From Microcella sp. (GTDB lineage Bacteria; Actinomycetota; Actinomycetes; Actinomycetales; Microbacteriaceae): 64,000 nt of DNA. How positions within the stretch are numbered: position 1 is the stretch's first letter; each line of letters opens with the position of its first letter. Shown in pieces: positions 42,225 through 50,102 of this stretch. A model generated the notes under the pieces. It worked only from the letters and a program-made list of their open reading frames with translations, ran no database searches and was not told the DNA's origin. Made by a program: the position numbers and the translations under genes. The stretch is taken from the NCBI RefSeq assembly GCF_019739195.1, contig NZ_JAHHDS010000003.1:1798001-1862000 (forward strand). The letters are read 5' to 3'.

Positions 42225-43115
42225 ATGACGATCTCGCTCGAACTGGCACACACGATCGCCGCGATTATTGACGAGGGCACCTTCGAGAGTGCAGCGCGTC
42301 GTTTGCGCGTGACCCCGTCCGCGATCAGCCAGCGTGTTCGGGCGCTCGAGCAGCAGCTCGGTCGCGTGGTGCTGGTGCGGTCGAAACCGGTACGGGCGAC
42401 GGAGGCGGGGACAGCGATTGTGCGTCTCGCCCGTCAGCTCGCCCTGCTCGAGCACGACGCGATGGCTGAGCTCGGTCTCGACGACGGCGGCACCAGTTCG
42501 CTCGCCATCGCCGTCAATGCCGATTCGCTCGCCACATGGTTTCTCCCCTCGTTGACCGCGGTCACCCACTCGCACGCGGTCGTCGTAGATCTTCACCGCG
42601 ACGACCAGGACCGCACCACTGAACTGCTGCAGTCGGGCACGGTCATGGCGGCGGTGACGTCGCAAGCCGAACCGGTCGCCGGCTGCAGCAGTCGACCGCT
42701 CGGGTCGATGCGCTACGAGCCCTTTGCCGCGCCCGCCTACCTCGAGCGGTACAGATCAGATTCGACGGGCAGCGGATGGCTGCGCGATGCCCCCCTGGTG
42801 CAATTCGACCGCAACGACCAGTTGCAGCACACGTTCCTGGTATCCAAGGGGATCGACCCGGGCGACCCTCCCCGGCACGTCATTCCTGCCACACATGAGT
42901 TCGCCCAGGCGGTCGTGCTCGGCCTGGGCTGGGGCATGCTGCCCGAGGCCCAATCGGCAACCGAGGTGACGCGGGGAGCCCTCGTCAGGCTCCACGGCGA
43001 CCCGATCGATGTGCCGCTCTACTGGCAGCAGTGGAATCTCGGATCGCCCGTCATGACGGCCATCGCCGATGCCGTTGTTGGAGCCGCAACACGCTCGCTG
43101 CGCCCGCCGTTGTGA
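42225..43115 (+). CDS. lysG: LysR-family regulator of LysG/ArgP type
   Basis: A 296-residue LysR-type activator. The helix-turn-helix is at 1-60 (GTFESAARRLRVTPSAISQRVRALEQQLGRVVLVR). The effector domain includes LAIAVNADSLATWFLPSL, matching ArgP/LysG. These proteins bind lysine or arginine and switch on the exporter gene. It is divergent from lysE, with 73 bp between starts. A TTG 9 bases upstream is a weaker alternative start. Its stop is 2 bp from the convergent aspC stop. Confidence 0.92.
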   Translation: MTISLELAHTIAAIIDEGTFESAARRLRVTPSAISQRVRALEQQLGRVVLVRSKPVRATEAGTAIVRLARQLALLEHDAMAELGLDDGGTSSLAIAVNADSLATWFLPSLTAVTHSHAVVVDLHRDDQDRTTELLQSGTVMAAVTSQAEPVAGCSSRPLGSMRYEPFAAPAYLERYRSDSTGSGWLRDAPLVQFDRNDQLQHTFLVSKGIDPGDPPRHVIPATHEFAQAVVLGLGWGMLPEAQSATEVTRGALVRLHGDPIDVPLYWQQWNLGSPVMTAIADAVVGAATRSLRPPL

Positions 43116-43117
43116 CG

Positions 43118-44332
43118 CTAGTCGGTGCCGAAGAGCGCCTGCAGGCGCTGGATGCCCTCCAGCAGGTCGGCGTCGCCGAGTGCGTAGCTGAAGCGCAGGT
43201 AGCCGCTGGGCCCGAAGGCCTCACCGGGCACGGCCGCGACTTCTGCGTGCTCGAGAGTCAGGTCGGCGAGCTCGAGCGAGGTCGCGGGAGTCGAGCCTTT
43301 CCACTCGCGGTTCAGCAGGCCCGTCACGTCGGGATAGACGTAGAACGCCCCCGTCGGCGTCGGAGTGACCATGCCCGGAATGCGGTTGAGCTCGGCGACG
43401 GCCACGCGGCGCCGCCGGTCGAAGGCCTCGCGCATCGTCGAGACCGCATCTTGAGGCCCTGTGAGGGCGGCGATCGCGGCGCGCTGCGAGATGTTGGCGA
43501 CGTTGCTCGACAGGTGCGACTGCAGGTTCGACGCCCCGGCGATGACGTCGGCAGGGCCGACCATCCACCCCACGCGCCAGCCGGTCATGGCGTAGGTCTT
43601 GGCGACGCCGTTGACAAGAATGCACTGCTCGGCGAGCTCGGGCACGGCCTCGACGATCGAGACGGCGCGCACGCCGTCGTAGGTGAGCGCCTGGTAGATC
43701 TCATCGCTGATGACCCAGATGCCGTGCTGCAGCGCCCACTCGCCGATGGCCTTCGTCTGCTCAGGGCTGTAGACCGAGCCGGTCGGGTTCGAGGGGCTCA
43801 CGAAGAGCAGCACCTTGGTGCGCGGGGTGCGAGCGGCCTCGAGCTGCTCGACCGTGACGAGGTAGTTCTGGTCGGCGCCGGCGAAGACCTCGACCGGAAC
43901 ACCGCCGGCGAGACGCACGACCTCGGGGTAGGTGGTCCAGTACGGCGCGGGCAGCAGCACCTCGTCGCCCTCGTCGACGATCGTCGCGAAAGCCTGAAAG
44001 ACGGCCTGCTTGCCGCCGTTGGTAATGATGACGCGGCCGGCGCTCGTCTCGAGCCCCGAGTCGCGCGCCGTCTTCTCGGCGACAGCCTCGCGCAGCTCGG
44101 GAAGCCCGGCGGCGGGCGTGTACCGGTGGTTCTTCGGGTCGCGCGCGGCGGCGACGGCGGCCTCGACCACGTGGTCGGGGGTCGCGAAGTCGGGCTCGCC
44201 CGCGGCGTAGCTGATGACGGGCCGGCCAGCGGCCTTCAGAGACTTGGCCTTGGCGTCGACCTTGAGGGTCGCAGATTCGCTGATGGCGGCGATGCGGCGG
44301 GCGATGCGTGCAGAGTCGGCGGTCACGGCCAC
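43118..44332 (-). CDS. aspC: pyridoxal-phosphate aspartate aminotransferase
   Basis: A 404-residue class I aminotransferase. The PLP lysine is K245 ([16 protein letters not shown]), with SNPTG at 181-185, [13 protein letters not shown] around 208-220 and the active-site YAAGEPDF at 42-49. It fits the Ib subgroup of aspartate aminotransferases that also act as prephenate aminotransferases. The GTG at 44332 is used; a second GTG two codons later is possible. It is divergent from tRNA-Trp, which is the common actinobacterial order next to secE. Confidence 0.93.
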   Translation of the reverse strand: MAVTADSARIARRIAAISESATLKVDAKAKSLKAAGRPVISYAAGEPDFATPDHVVEAAVAAARDPKNHRYTPAAGLPELREAVAEKTARDSGLETSAGRVIITNGGKQAVFQAFATIVDEGDEVLLPAPYWTTYPEVVRLAGGVPVEVFAGADQNYLVTVEQLEAARTPRTKVLLFVSPSNPTGSVYSPEQTKAIGEWALQHGIWVISDEIYQALTYDGVRAVSIVEAVPELAEQCILVNGVAKTYAMTGWRVGWMVGPADVIAGASNLQSHLSSNVANISQRAAIAALTGPQDAVSTMREAFDRRRRVAVAELNRIPGMVTPTPTGAFYVYPDVTGLLNREWKGSTPATSLELADLTLEHAEVAAVPGEAFGPSGYLRFSYALGDADLLEGIQRLQALFGTD

Positions 44333-44396
44333 GATTCTACGGCGGCCGCGCGGCGGGTGGGCGAGCGCCGGGGCGAGTGGATGCTCGCCCGCCGAT

Positions 44397-44424
44397 TTGC
44401 AGAGCATCCGGTGTCGCTTACACT
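44397..44424 (+). promoter_or_regulatory. sigma-70-type promoter for tRNA-Trp and secE
   Basis: TTGCAG at 44397-44402 and TACACT at 44419-44424 with a 16-bp spacer fit a housekeeping promoter 61 bp upstream of tRNA-Trp. A small hairpin, CATGC-TTCG-GCATG, lies at 44448-44461 in the leader. Confidence 0.6.
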
Positions 44425-44485
44425 GGGAGACGGTAGTTGATTCCTGCCATGCTTCGGCATGCCCGGGATCAGCCGCTCACCGCAG

Positions 44486-44558
44486 AGGGCGGTGGCTCAA
44501 TTGGTAGAGCAGCGGTCTCCAAAACCGCAGGTTGCAGGTTCGAGTCCTGTCCGCCCTG
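44486..44558 (+). tRNA. tRNA-Trp (anticodon CCA)
   Basis: A 73-nt cloverleaf: acceptor AGGGCGG/CCGCCCT, anticodon loop CTCCAAA (anticodon CCA) on stem GCGGT/ACCGC, T loop TTCGAGT. The 3' CCA is not encoded. secE starts about 110 bp downstream and is probably on the same primary transcript. Confidence 0.97.
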
Positions 44559-44669
44559 CACAGTCGCCGGCTCGGCGCACCTCTCGACGTGTCGAGAGCG
44601 TGCGCCGGGTGAGGCGGTGTGCACCACCAGACCGAGAAATCCGTGCGAGCGACGAAGGTAGAGCATCAC

Positions 44670-44957
44670 GTGAGCAGTGTGATCGACGACCAGGGCGGCG
44701 AAGATGTCGTCGCCAAGGCGAAGCGTGACCGTGCTGAGAAGCGCGGACCCTTCGGTCGTTTCGCGCTCTTCATCCGCCAGGTGCTCAATGAGCTCAGCAA
44801 GGTGGTCACCCCCACCCGCCGCGAACTCATCACCTACACGCTCGTCGTGCTGGTGTTCGTGATCATCATGATGGCGATCGTGTCGGGCCTCGACATCGTG
44901 TTCGGCTGGCTCGTGTCGTTCGTCTTCGGAGACGGATCGGCTGTGCTCGGCCAGTAG
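44670..44957 (+). CDS. secE: preprotein translocase subunit SecE
   Basis: SecE is the essential small subunit of the SecYEG translocon. From the GTG at 44670 it has 95 residues. The conserved cytoplasmic helix reads FALFIRQVLNELSKVVTPTRRELITYT, followed by the single membrane helix (LVVLVFVIIMMAIVSGLDIVFGWL). An upstream GTG at 44643 would add nine residues. The position between tRNA-Trp and nusG confirms the identity. Confidence 0.93.
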   Translation: MSSVIDDQGGEDVVAKAKRDRAEKRGPFGRFALFIRQVLNELSKVVTPTRRELITYTLVVLVFVIIMMAIVSGLDIVFGWLVSFVFGDGSAVLGQ

Positions 44958-45002
44958 GCCAGCACCCCGACCGCTCACCCGCACTGCAAGGAAAGAGAAA
45001 CC

Positions 45003-45953
45003 GTGACTGAGAAGCTGCCCAGCGAGCTCGACCTCTCGACTGCCGCCGAGCAGTCGTCTGAAGAGGACGAGGCTCAAGAGGGCAACACGATCGACGCCCA
45101 GCTGCACTCCGCCGACCCGGCCGAGCACAACGCGATGCACATCGAGGAGGAGAGCAGCGAGCCCGACTTTGAAGGCCTGCTCGACGCCCTTGAGGCCGCT
45201 GTCGACCCCGAAGCAGACTCGATCGTCGACGACGCGCTCGACATCGACTCGGCCGATGAGGCCGAGGCTGCTGCCGAGGCAACGCACGACGAGGCCGATG
45301 ACGAGAGCCGTGACGCCGAGGCCGACGAGGCCGAGGTCGACCCCTATGAAGACTTCAAGCTCGAACTGCGCATGAAGCCGGGCAAGTGGTACGTCGTGCA
45401 CTCGTACGCGGGCTTCGAGAAGCGCGTCAAGCAGAACATCGACAACCGCACCATCTCGATGAACATGGAAGAGAGCATCTTCGAGGTTCAGGTTCCGATG
45501 GAAGACGTCGTCGAGATCAAGAACGGTCAGCGCAAGCTCGTCACGCGCGTGCGGATTCCCAGCTACGTGCTCGTGCGCATGGAGCTGAACGAAGACAGCT
45601 GGTCGGTCGTGCGGCACACGCCGGGCGTCACGGGCTTCGTGGGCAACGCCCACAACCCGACCCCGTTGCGCTTCGACGAGGCCTTCCAGATGCTCAAGTC
45701 GACCGTGCAGATCGCGGAGGCTCCGGCCAAGGCGGGCGGCTCGAAGGGCGGCGGCCTCGCGGCTCGCGTCATTCCTGCCGAGATCGACTTCGAGGTCGGC
45801 GAGACCATCACCATCAAGGAGGGCTCGTTCGCCGGGCTCCCCGGCACGATCAGCGAGATCAAGCCCGAGAGCGGCAAGCTCACCGTGCTCGTCTCGCTCT
45901 TCGAGCGCGAGACCCCGGTCGAGCTGTCGTTCGACCAGGTCACCAAGCTCTAA
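45003..45953 (+). CDS. nusG: transcription termination/antitermination protein NusG
   Basis: NusG binds RNA polymerase and couples it to Rho or the ribosome. The protein has 316 residues against about 180 in Escherichia coli because of an N-terminal acidic extension of about 120 residues (runs such as [13 protein letters not shown]). The NGN domain starts at [21 protein letters not shown], then [17 protein letters not shown] and [11 protein letters not shown]. The KOW domain is [23 protein letters not shown]. Such extensions are common in actinobacteria. A short AAGGAAAG precedes the GTG. Confidence 0.95.
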   Translation: MTEKLPSELDLSTAAEQSSEEDEAQEGNTIDAQLHSADPAEHNAMHIEEESSEPDFEGLLDALEAAVDPEADSIVDDALDIDSADEAEAAAEATHDEADDESRDAEADEAEVDPYEDFKLELRMKPGKWYVVHSYAGFEKRVKQNIDNRTISMNMEESIFEVQVPMEDVVEIKNGQRKLVTRVRIPSYVLVRMELNEDSWSVVRHTPGVTGFVGNAHNPTPLRFDEAFQMLKSTVQIAEAPAKAGGSKGGGLAARVIPAEIDFEVGETITIKEGSFAGLPGTISEIKPESGKLTVLVSLFERETPVELSFDQVTKL

Positions 45954-46042
45954 TACCGATAGATGACCGCGGCACGCAACGGGCGTGCAGGCGGGAGCGC
46001 AGCATCCACCTGGATGCTGCTCGACACGAAAGAAGAAGAAAA

Positions 46043-46474
46043 ATGGCACCGAAGAAGAAGGTCACGGGTCTGATCAAGCTGCAGATCCAGGCCGGCGCCG
46101 CCAACCCCGCCCCGCCCATCGGGCCGGCGCTGGGTCAGCACGGCGTCAACATCATGGAGTTCTGCAAGGCCTACAACGCGGCGACCGAGTCGCAGCGCGG
46201 CAACGTCATCCCCGTCGAGATCACCGTCTACGAAGACCGTTCGTTCACGTTCATCTTGAAGACGCCGCCGGCCGCCGAGCTCATCAAGAAGGCTGCGGGC
46301 GTGCAGAAGGGGTCGTCGACTCCTCACACGGTCAAGGTCGCCAAGCTCACCAAAGAGCAGGTGCGCTCGATCGCCGAGCAGAAGCAGGTCGACCTCAACG
46401 CCAACGACATCGAGGCAGCGGAAAAGATCATCGCGGGCACTGCCCGTTCGATGGGGATCACGGTGGAGGCGTAA
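46043..46474 (+). CDS. rplK: 50S ribosomal protein L11
   Basis: L11 (143 residues) sits at the GTPase-associated centre of the 50S subunit. The sequence [42 protein letters not shown] is the family signature start, and the RNA-binding C-terminal domain has [25 protein letters not shown]. It is 2 bp upstream of rplA and expected to be co-expressed with it. Confidence 0.97.
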   Translation: MAPKKKVTGLIKLQIQAGAANPAPPIGPALGQHGVNIMEFCKAYNAATESQRGNVIPVEITVYEDRSFTFILKTPPAAELIKKAAGVQKGSSTPHTVKVAKLTKEQVRSIAEQKQVDLNANDIEAAEKIIAGTARSMGITVEA

Positions 46475-46476
46475 TC

Positions 46477-47166
46477 ATGGCATTCAAGTCAAAGGCATAC
46501 CGGGCCGCGGCCGACAAGATCGAAGAGGGCAAGTTCTACTCCCTCGACGAGGCAGTGGCCGTCGCGAAAGAGACCGGTTCGAAGAACACCAACTCGACCG
46601 TCGAGGTCGCCCTCAAGCTCGGGGTCGACCCGCGCAAGGCCGACCAGATGGTGCGCGGCACCGTCAACCTGCCGCACGGCACGGGCAAGACCGCTCGCGT
46701 CATAGTCTTCGCGACCGGCCCTGCGGCCGAGGCCGCGATCGCGGCGGGCGCTGACGAGGTCGGCGGCGCCGAGCTCATCGAGAAGGTTGCCGGAGGCTAC
46801 ACCGCCTTCGACTCGGCCGTCTCGACGCCCGAGCTCATGGGCCAGGTCGGCCGTCTCGGAAAGGTGCTCGGCCCCCGCGGCCTCATGCCCAACCCGAAGA
46901 CCGGCACCGTGACCCCGGATGTGGCCAAGGCTGTCACCGACATCAAGGGCGGCAAGATCGAGTTCCGCGTCGACAAGCACGCCAACGTGCACTTCATCGT
47001 CGGCAAGACGGCGTTCACGCACGAGCAGCTGAGCGAGAACCTCAAGGCTGCGCTCGACGAGGTCATGCGGCTCAAGCCGTCGAGCTCGAAGGGCCGCTAC
47101 CTGCAGAAGGGCTCGGTCTCGACCACGTTCGGCCCGGGCATTCCGCTCGACGTCAACGCTGTCTAG
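46477..47166 (+). CDS. rplA: 50S ribosomal protein L1
   Basis: L1 (229 residues) forms the mobile stalk at the ribosomal exit site and usually represses its own operon. Motifs include [62 protein letters not shown] and [17 protein letters not shown]-rich terminator hairpin follows 19 bp after the stop. Confidence 0.97.
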   Translation: MAFKSKAYRAAADKIEEGKFYSLDEAVAVAKETGSKNTNSTVEVALKLGVDPRKADQMVRGTVNLPHGTGKTARVIVFATGPAAEAAIAAGADEVGGAELIEKVAGGYTAFDSAVSTPELMGQVGRLGKVLGPRGLMPNPKTGTVTPDVAKAVTDIKGGKIEFRVDKHANVHFIVGKTAFTHEQLSENLKAALDEVMRLKPSSSKGRYLQKGSVSTTFGPGIPLDVNAV

Positions 47167-47185
47167 TTCGACAGCCCTACCCGTG

Positions 47186-47209
47186 AAGGCCCCGCTTCGG
47201 CGGGGCCTT
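47186..47209 (+). terminator. terminator of the rplK-rplA operon
   Basis: AAGGCCCCGC and GCGGGGCCTT form a perfect 10-bp stem around a TTCG loop 19 bp after the rplA stop. Only a short CTT run follows, as is usual in GC-rich actinobacteria. Confidence 0.85.
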
Positions 47210-47239
47210 CTGCGTGTGCCCAACGACACTCGCGACTCG

Positions 47240-47317
47240 TGTTCGCAACTCAGGCTGACGGTTCATCGGTGCGGTATCACCACTGCACATCTGTCGTCTC
47301 AGCCTGAGTTGCGAACA
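47240..47317. repeat. 78-bp repeat with inverted ends, copy 2
   Basis: It has the same length (78 bp) and the same ends as the copy at 379-456: TGTTCGCAACTCA on the left and CAGCCTGAGTTGCGAACA on the right. Here the inverted match is longer, since TGTTCGCAACTCAGGCTG and CAGCCTGAGTTGCGAACA are fully complementary (18 bp). TGCGGT is at the same internal offset as in copy 1. It sits between the rplA terminator and the acetyltransferase start 21 bp away. Confidence 0.75.
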
Positions 47318-47337
47318 GCGCCGGGCAGAATGGGGGG

Positions 47338-47910
47338 ATGCTCGAGACCACTGCGTCGATCCGACGAGCCCGGGCGGCGGAGTCCGGGGCGCTACACGAC
47401 CTCGCGGCGCTGACCTTTCCGCTCGCGTGCCCGCCGTCGACGACCGAGGCGGCGAAGGCTGAGTTCATCGAGCAGCATTTGAGTCGGGCGGCCTTCGAGC
47501 AGTACCTCGCTGACCCGCACCGGCTCGTGCTCGTCGCCGACAAGGGCGACGAGCTCGTGGGCTACGCGATGCTCGTGCACGGTGAGCCGGCCGACCCTGA
47601 CGTCGCGGGCGCGGTGCAGCATCGCCCCACCGCCGAGCTGAGCAAGCTCTACGTGCATCCCGAGCTGCACGGCGGCGGAGTCGCCTCGGCGCTCGTCGAG
47701 CACGCGCTGCAGGCCGCGGTCGATGAGGGTGCTGTGAGCGTGTGGCTCGGCGTGAACATCCACAACGCCCGCGCGAACCGGTTCTACGAGAAGGCGGGCT
47801 TCGCGATCGTCGGCACCAAGGGGTTCAGGGTCGGCGAGACGATCGAAGACGACTTCGTGCGTGAGCGCCAGCTGGTGTTCACGGGCGTCACTCGCGGGCG
47901 ACCTCGATAG
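47338..47910 (+). CDS. GNAT-family N-acetyltransferase
   Basis: A 190-residue GNAT acetyltransferase. The acetyl-CoA-binding core has LSKLYVHPELHGGGVASALVEHAL (motif A with the HxGGG-type loop) and VWLGVNIHNARANRFYEKAGF (motif B). The substrate is unknown. The ATG lies directly after a G run that may serve as a weak ribosome site, and it is 21 bp from the 78-bp repeat. Its last 23 bp overlap the end of the convergent oxidoreductase gene. Confidence 0.88.
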   Translation: MLETTASIRRARAAESGALHDLAALTFPLACPPSTTEAAKAEFIEQHLSRAAFEQYLADPHRLVLVADKGDELVGYAMLVHGEPADPDVAGAVQHRPTAELSKLYVHPELHGGGVASALVEHALQAAVDEGAVSVWLGVNIHNARANRFYEKAGFAIVGTKGFRVGETIEDDFVRERQLVFTGVTRGRPR

Positions 47911-48853
47911 CGATCTTTCCACGCGTGTGACCCTCGTCGATCAGTCGGTGGGCTTCGGCGAGCTGTTCGAGTGGCACGATGCGGTCGAGGTGCACGCGCA
48001 GGTCGCCCGCGTCGAACATGCGGGTCAGCACCGCGAGGGTCGCGGCGCTCGGCGACAGCTTGTAGGTCGTTGCGCGCACGCCGGCAGCCGCAGCCTCGTC
48101 GAGCATCGACGGCCAGCTGCCCGTCGGCGCATTCACGATGAGGCCGCCGGGCCGCAGGGTCTTCAGCGAGCGCGAGCCCGTGTCATCACGAACATTGCCG
48201 ATGAGGTCGATGACGACATCGTGCTGCGAGACCTCGTCGTCGAAGCGTGACGTCGAGTAGTCGATGACGCGGCTCGCCCCGAGCTCGCGCACGAACGACA
48301 CATTGCGTGTCGAGCAGGTGGCTGTGACGGTCGCGCCGAAGTAGGCAGCGAGCTGCACGGCGAAGTGGCCGACACCGCCCGCTCCGGCATGGATCAGCAT
48401 CTTCTGGCCATGGTGGGCCCGAGCGACGTCGACCACCATGCCCCACGCGGTGAGGGCGGCGAGTGGCACGGCGGCCGCCTCGGCGAAGCTCAGGCTCGTC
48501 GGCTTGGGCGCGAGGAACATCTCGGGCACCGAGGCGTACTCGGCGTGCGTGCCATCGAATCGCGGCACGAGCGTCATGCCGTAGACCGCGCGACCCGGCT
48601 GCAGGGCGTGGGCCTCGTAAGCGGGCTGCTCGACGATACCCGCAAGATCGTGGCCGAGGATCACCGGATACGAGCGGATGGCCCTCGCGGCCCCCCGTCC
48701 GGCCCGCGTCTTCGCATCGATCGGGTTGATGCTCGACGCGAGAACGCGCACGAGCACCTCCGCCCCCGCCCGTACCGGAATCGGCCACTCGGCCTGCTCG
48801 ATCACGTCGGGCCCCCCGGCCCCTGTCGCCACCATCGCGCGCATCGTCGTCAT
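47888..48853 (-). CDS. NADP-dependent medium-chain oxidoreductase (quinone reductase-like)
   Basis: A 321-residue zinc-independent MDR enzyme of the quinone oxidoreductase family. It has an alcohol-dehydrogenase-like N-terminus (PVRAGAEVLVRVLASSINPIDAKTRAG) with PVILGHDLAGIV, and the cofactor fold HAGAGGVGHFAVQLAAYFGATVTATCSTRN. The catalytic-zinc cysteines of true dehydrogenases are missing. Its substrate may be an enone or quinone. GGGGAGGAAA is an excellent ribosome site just upstream of the ATG. The opposite direction holds the GGGGAC hairpin cluster. Confidence 0.88.
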   Translation of the reverse strand: MTTMRAMVATGAGGPDVIEQAEWPIPVRAGAEVLVRVLASSINPIDAKTRAGRGAARAIRSYPVILGHDLAGIVEQPAYEAHALQPGRAVYGMTLVPRFDGTHAEYASVPEMFLAPKPTSLSFAEAAAVPLAALTAWGMVVDVARAHHGQKMLIHAGAGGVGHFAVQLAAYFGATVTATCSTRNVSFVRELGASRVIDYSTSRFDDEVSQHDVVIDLIGNVRDDTGSRSLKTLRPGGLIVNAPTGSWPSMLDEAAAAGVRATTYKLSPSAATLAVLTRMFDAGDLRVHLDRIVPLEQLAEAHRLIDEGHTRGKIAIEVARE

Positions 48854-48945
48854 CGCGGGTTTCCTCCCCTTGCTTGGCGTCCAGTGAACACGATGCGGGG
48901 GTCGGGCGTGTTAACGCCGTGTCACGGTGCGAAGAAAGTGAATCG

Positions 48946-49047
48946 ACTGGTCCCCCTTTCTGGGGACCGGTTCACCCCCAGAGGGGGGACTGCGAAGGGT
49001 GTTCGCTTAACGCACACTGGATGCATGGGGGACACAACCGGTCCCCC
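48946..49047. promoter_or_regulatory. cluster of GGGGAC hairpins upstream of the 36-residue microprotein
   Basis: Three short hairpins follow each other. ACTGGTCCCC pairs with GGGGACCGGT (48946-48971), CCCCC pairs with GGGGG across AGA (48975-48988), and GGGGGAC pairs with GTCCCCC (49027-49047). Counting both orientations, GGGGAC occurs five times within about 100 bp. A single protein could recognise the repeated word, or the leader RNA could fold. The cluster lies between the oxidoreductase and the microprotein gene. Confidence 0.55.
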
Positions 49048-49118
49048 ACAGTGCGGACACCCTGACCCGAACAGGGCCTGCCCGCACTGAACCCGAACTC
49101 CGACCCGAGGTGATAGCC

Positions 49119-49229
49119 ATGATCTCCATTCCCCTGGTGATGATCGCGTCGGTGACCGGCTTCTTCGGCCTCATGGCCGCTATCGCCGGCGCCGGCGGGC
49201 GTAAGTCGCGCGGTGCGCACCGCGCCTGA
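49119..49229 (+). CDS. 36-residue single-pass membrane microprotein
   Basis: An ATG at 49119 with GAGGTG 7 bases upstream opens a 36-codon frame. It begins MISIPLVMIASVTGFFG, continues with a hydrophobic stretch to about residue 25 (LMAAIAGAGG) and ends RKSRGAHRA with a basic tail. It thus looks like a one-helix membrane peptide with a cytoplasmic positive C-terminus. It has its own hairpin terminator (49250-49284). The two-component system that follows and the GGGGAC cluster before it suggest a stress-regulated membrane peptide. Homologues are unknown to me. Confidence 0.6.
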   Translation: MISIPLVMIASVTGFFGLMAAIAGAGGRKSRGAHRA

Positions 49230-49249
49230 GCCGCCCGAACCGGCTCCCC

Positions 49250-49284
49250 GAGCCCCGGCCCGCTTCCCCTCGCGGCCGGGGCTC
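49250..49284 (+). terminator. terminator after the 36-residue microprotein gene
   Basis: GAGCCCCGGCC at 49250-49260 pairs perfectly with GGCCGGGGCTC at 49274-49284 around a 13-nt loop, 20 bp after the microprotein stop and 77 bp before the response-regulator start. A short GACTTG follows. Confidence 0.8.
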
Positions 49285-49361
49285 GACTTGTCTCCGCCCG
49301 CGAGCGACCTCGCATGGCCGCCTCCAAGCAGGCTCATAGGTTCTTCGGGCTGACTGTGATC

Positions 49362-50102
49362 ATGGCTGACGACACGCTCCCCGAGGTACCCCGGCTCACA
49401 CGCCCCGACGGTTCGCCCGTGCGTGCTCTCGTCGTCGATGACGAGCCCTCGCTCGCCGACCTGGTCTCGATGGCGCTGCGGTACGAGGGGTGGGATGTTC
49501 GCACCGCGCTCACCGGACAACAAGCGCTGCAACACGGCCGCGAGTTCGCGCCCGACGTCGTCGTGCTCGACATCATGCTGCCCGACCTCGATGGCCTCGA
49601 GGTGCTACGGAGACTGCGCGCTGACGGCACCGACGTACCGGTGCTCTTCCTCACCGCGAAAGACTCGGTCGATGACCGCGTCGTCGGGCTCACGGCGGGC
49701 GGCGACGACTACGTCACCAAGCCCTTCAGTCTCGAAGAGCTCGTTGCCCGACTGCGCGGCCTGATCCGCCGCAGCGCGCTCGTCGTGAGCGAGCGGGCCG
49801 ACCCCGAGATTCGCGTCGGTGACCTGGTGCTCAACGAGGAGAGCTACGAGGTGCGGCGAGGAGACACTGAGGTCGAGCTCACCGCGACCGAGTTCGAGCT
49901 GCTGCGCTACCTCATGCGCAATCCGCGTCGCGTTCTCAGCAAGGCGCAGATTCTCGATCGCGTCTGGAGCTACGACTTCGGCGGCCGGTCGAGCATCGTC
50001 GAGATCTACATCTCGTACCTGCGCAAGAAGATTGACAGCCTCGGCCCCGCGATGATCCACACGGTGCGCGGCGTCGGCTATCTCATCAAGCCGGTCAGCT
50101 GA
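49362..50102 (+). CDS. OmpR/PhoB-family response regulator
   Basis: A 246-residue regulator from the ATG at 49362. The receiver has VVDDEPSLADLVSMAL, the acceptor aspartate in VVLDIMLPDLDG, FLTAKDS and the lysine in VTKPFS. The DNA-binding wing has LTATEFELLRYLMRNPRRVLSKAQILDRVW, IVEIYISYLRKKID and VRGVGYLIKP. It resembles the TcrA/PrrA-like actinobacterial regulators. The kinase follows with a 1-nt overlap (TGATG). The start is selected because the longer frame lacks a ribosome site. Confidence 0.92.
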   Translation: MADDTLPEVPRLTRPDGSPVRALVVDDEPSLADLVSMALRYEGWDVRTALTGQQALQHGREFAPDVVVLDIMLPDLDGLEVLRRLRADGTDVPVLFLTAKDSVDDRVVGLTAGGDDYVTKPFSLEELVARLRGLIRRSALVVSERADPEIRVGDLVLNEESYEVRRGDTEVELTATEFELLRYLMRNPRRVLSKAQILDRVWSYDFGGRSSIVEIYISYLRKKIDSLGPAMIHTVRGVGYLIKPVS

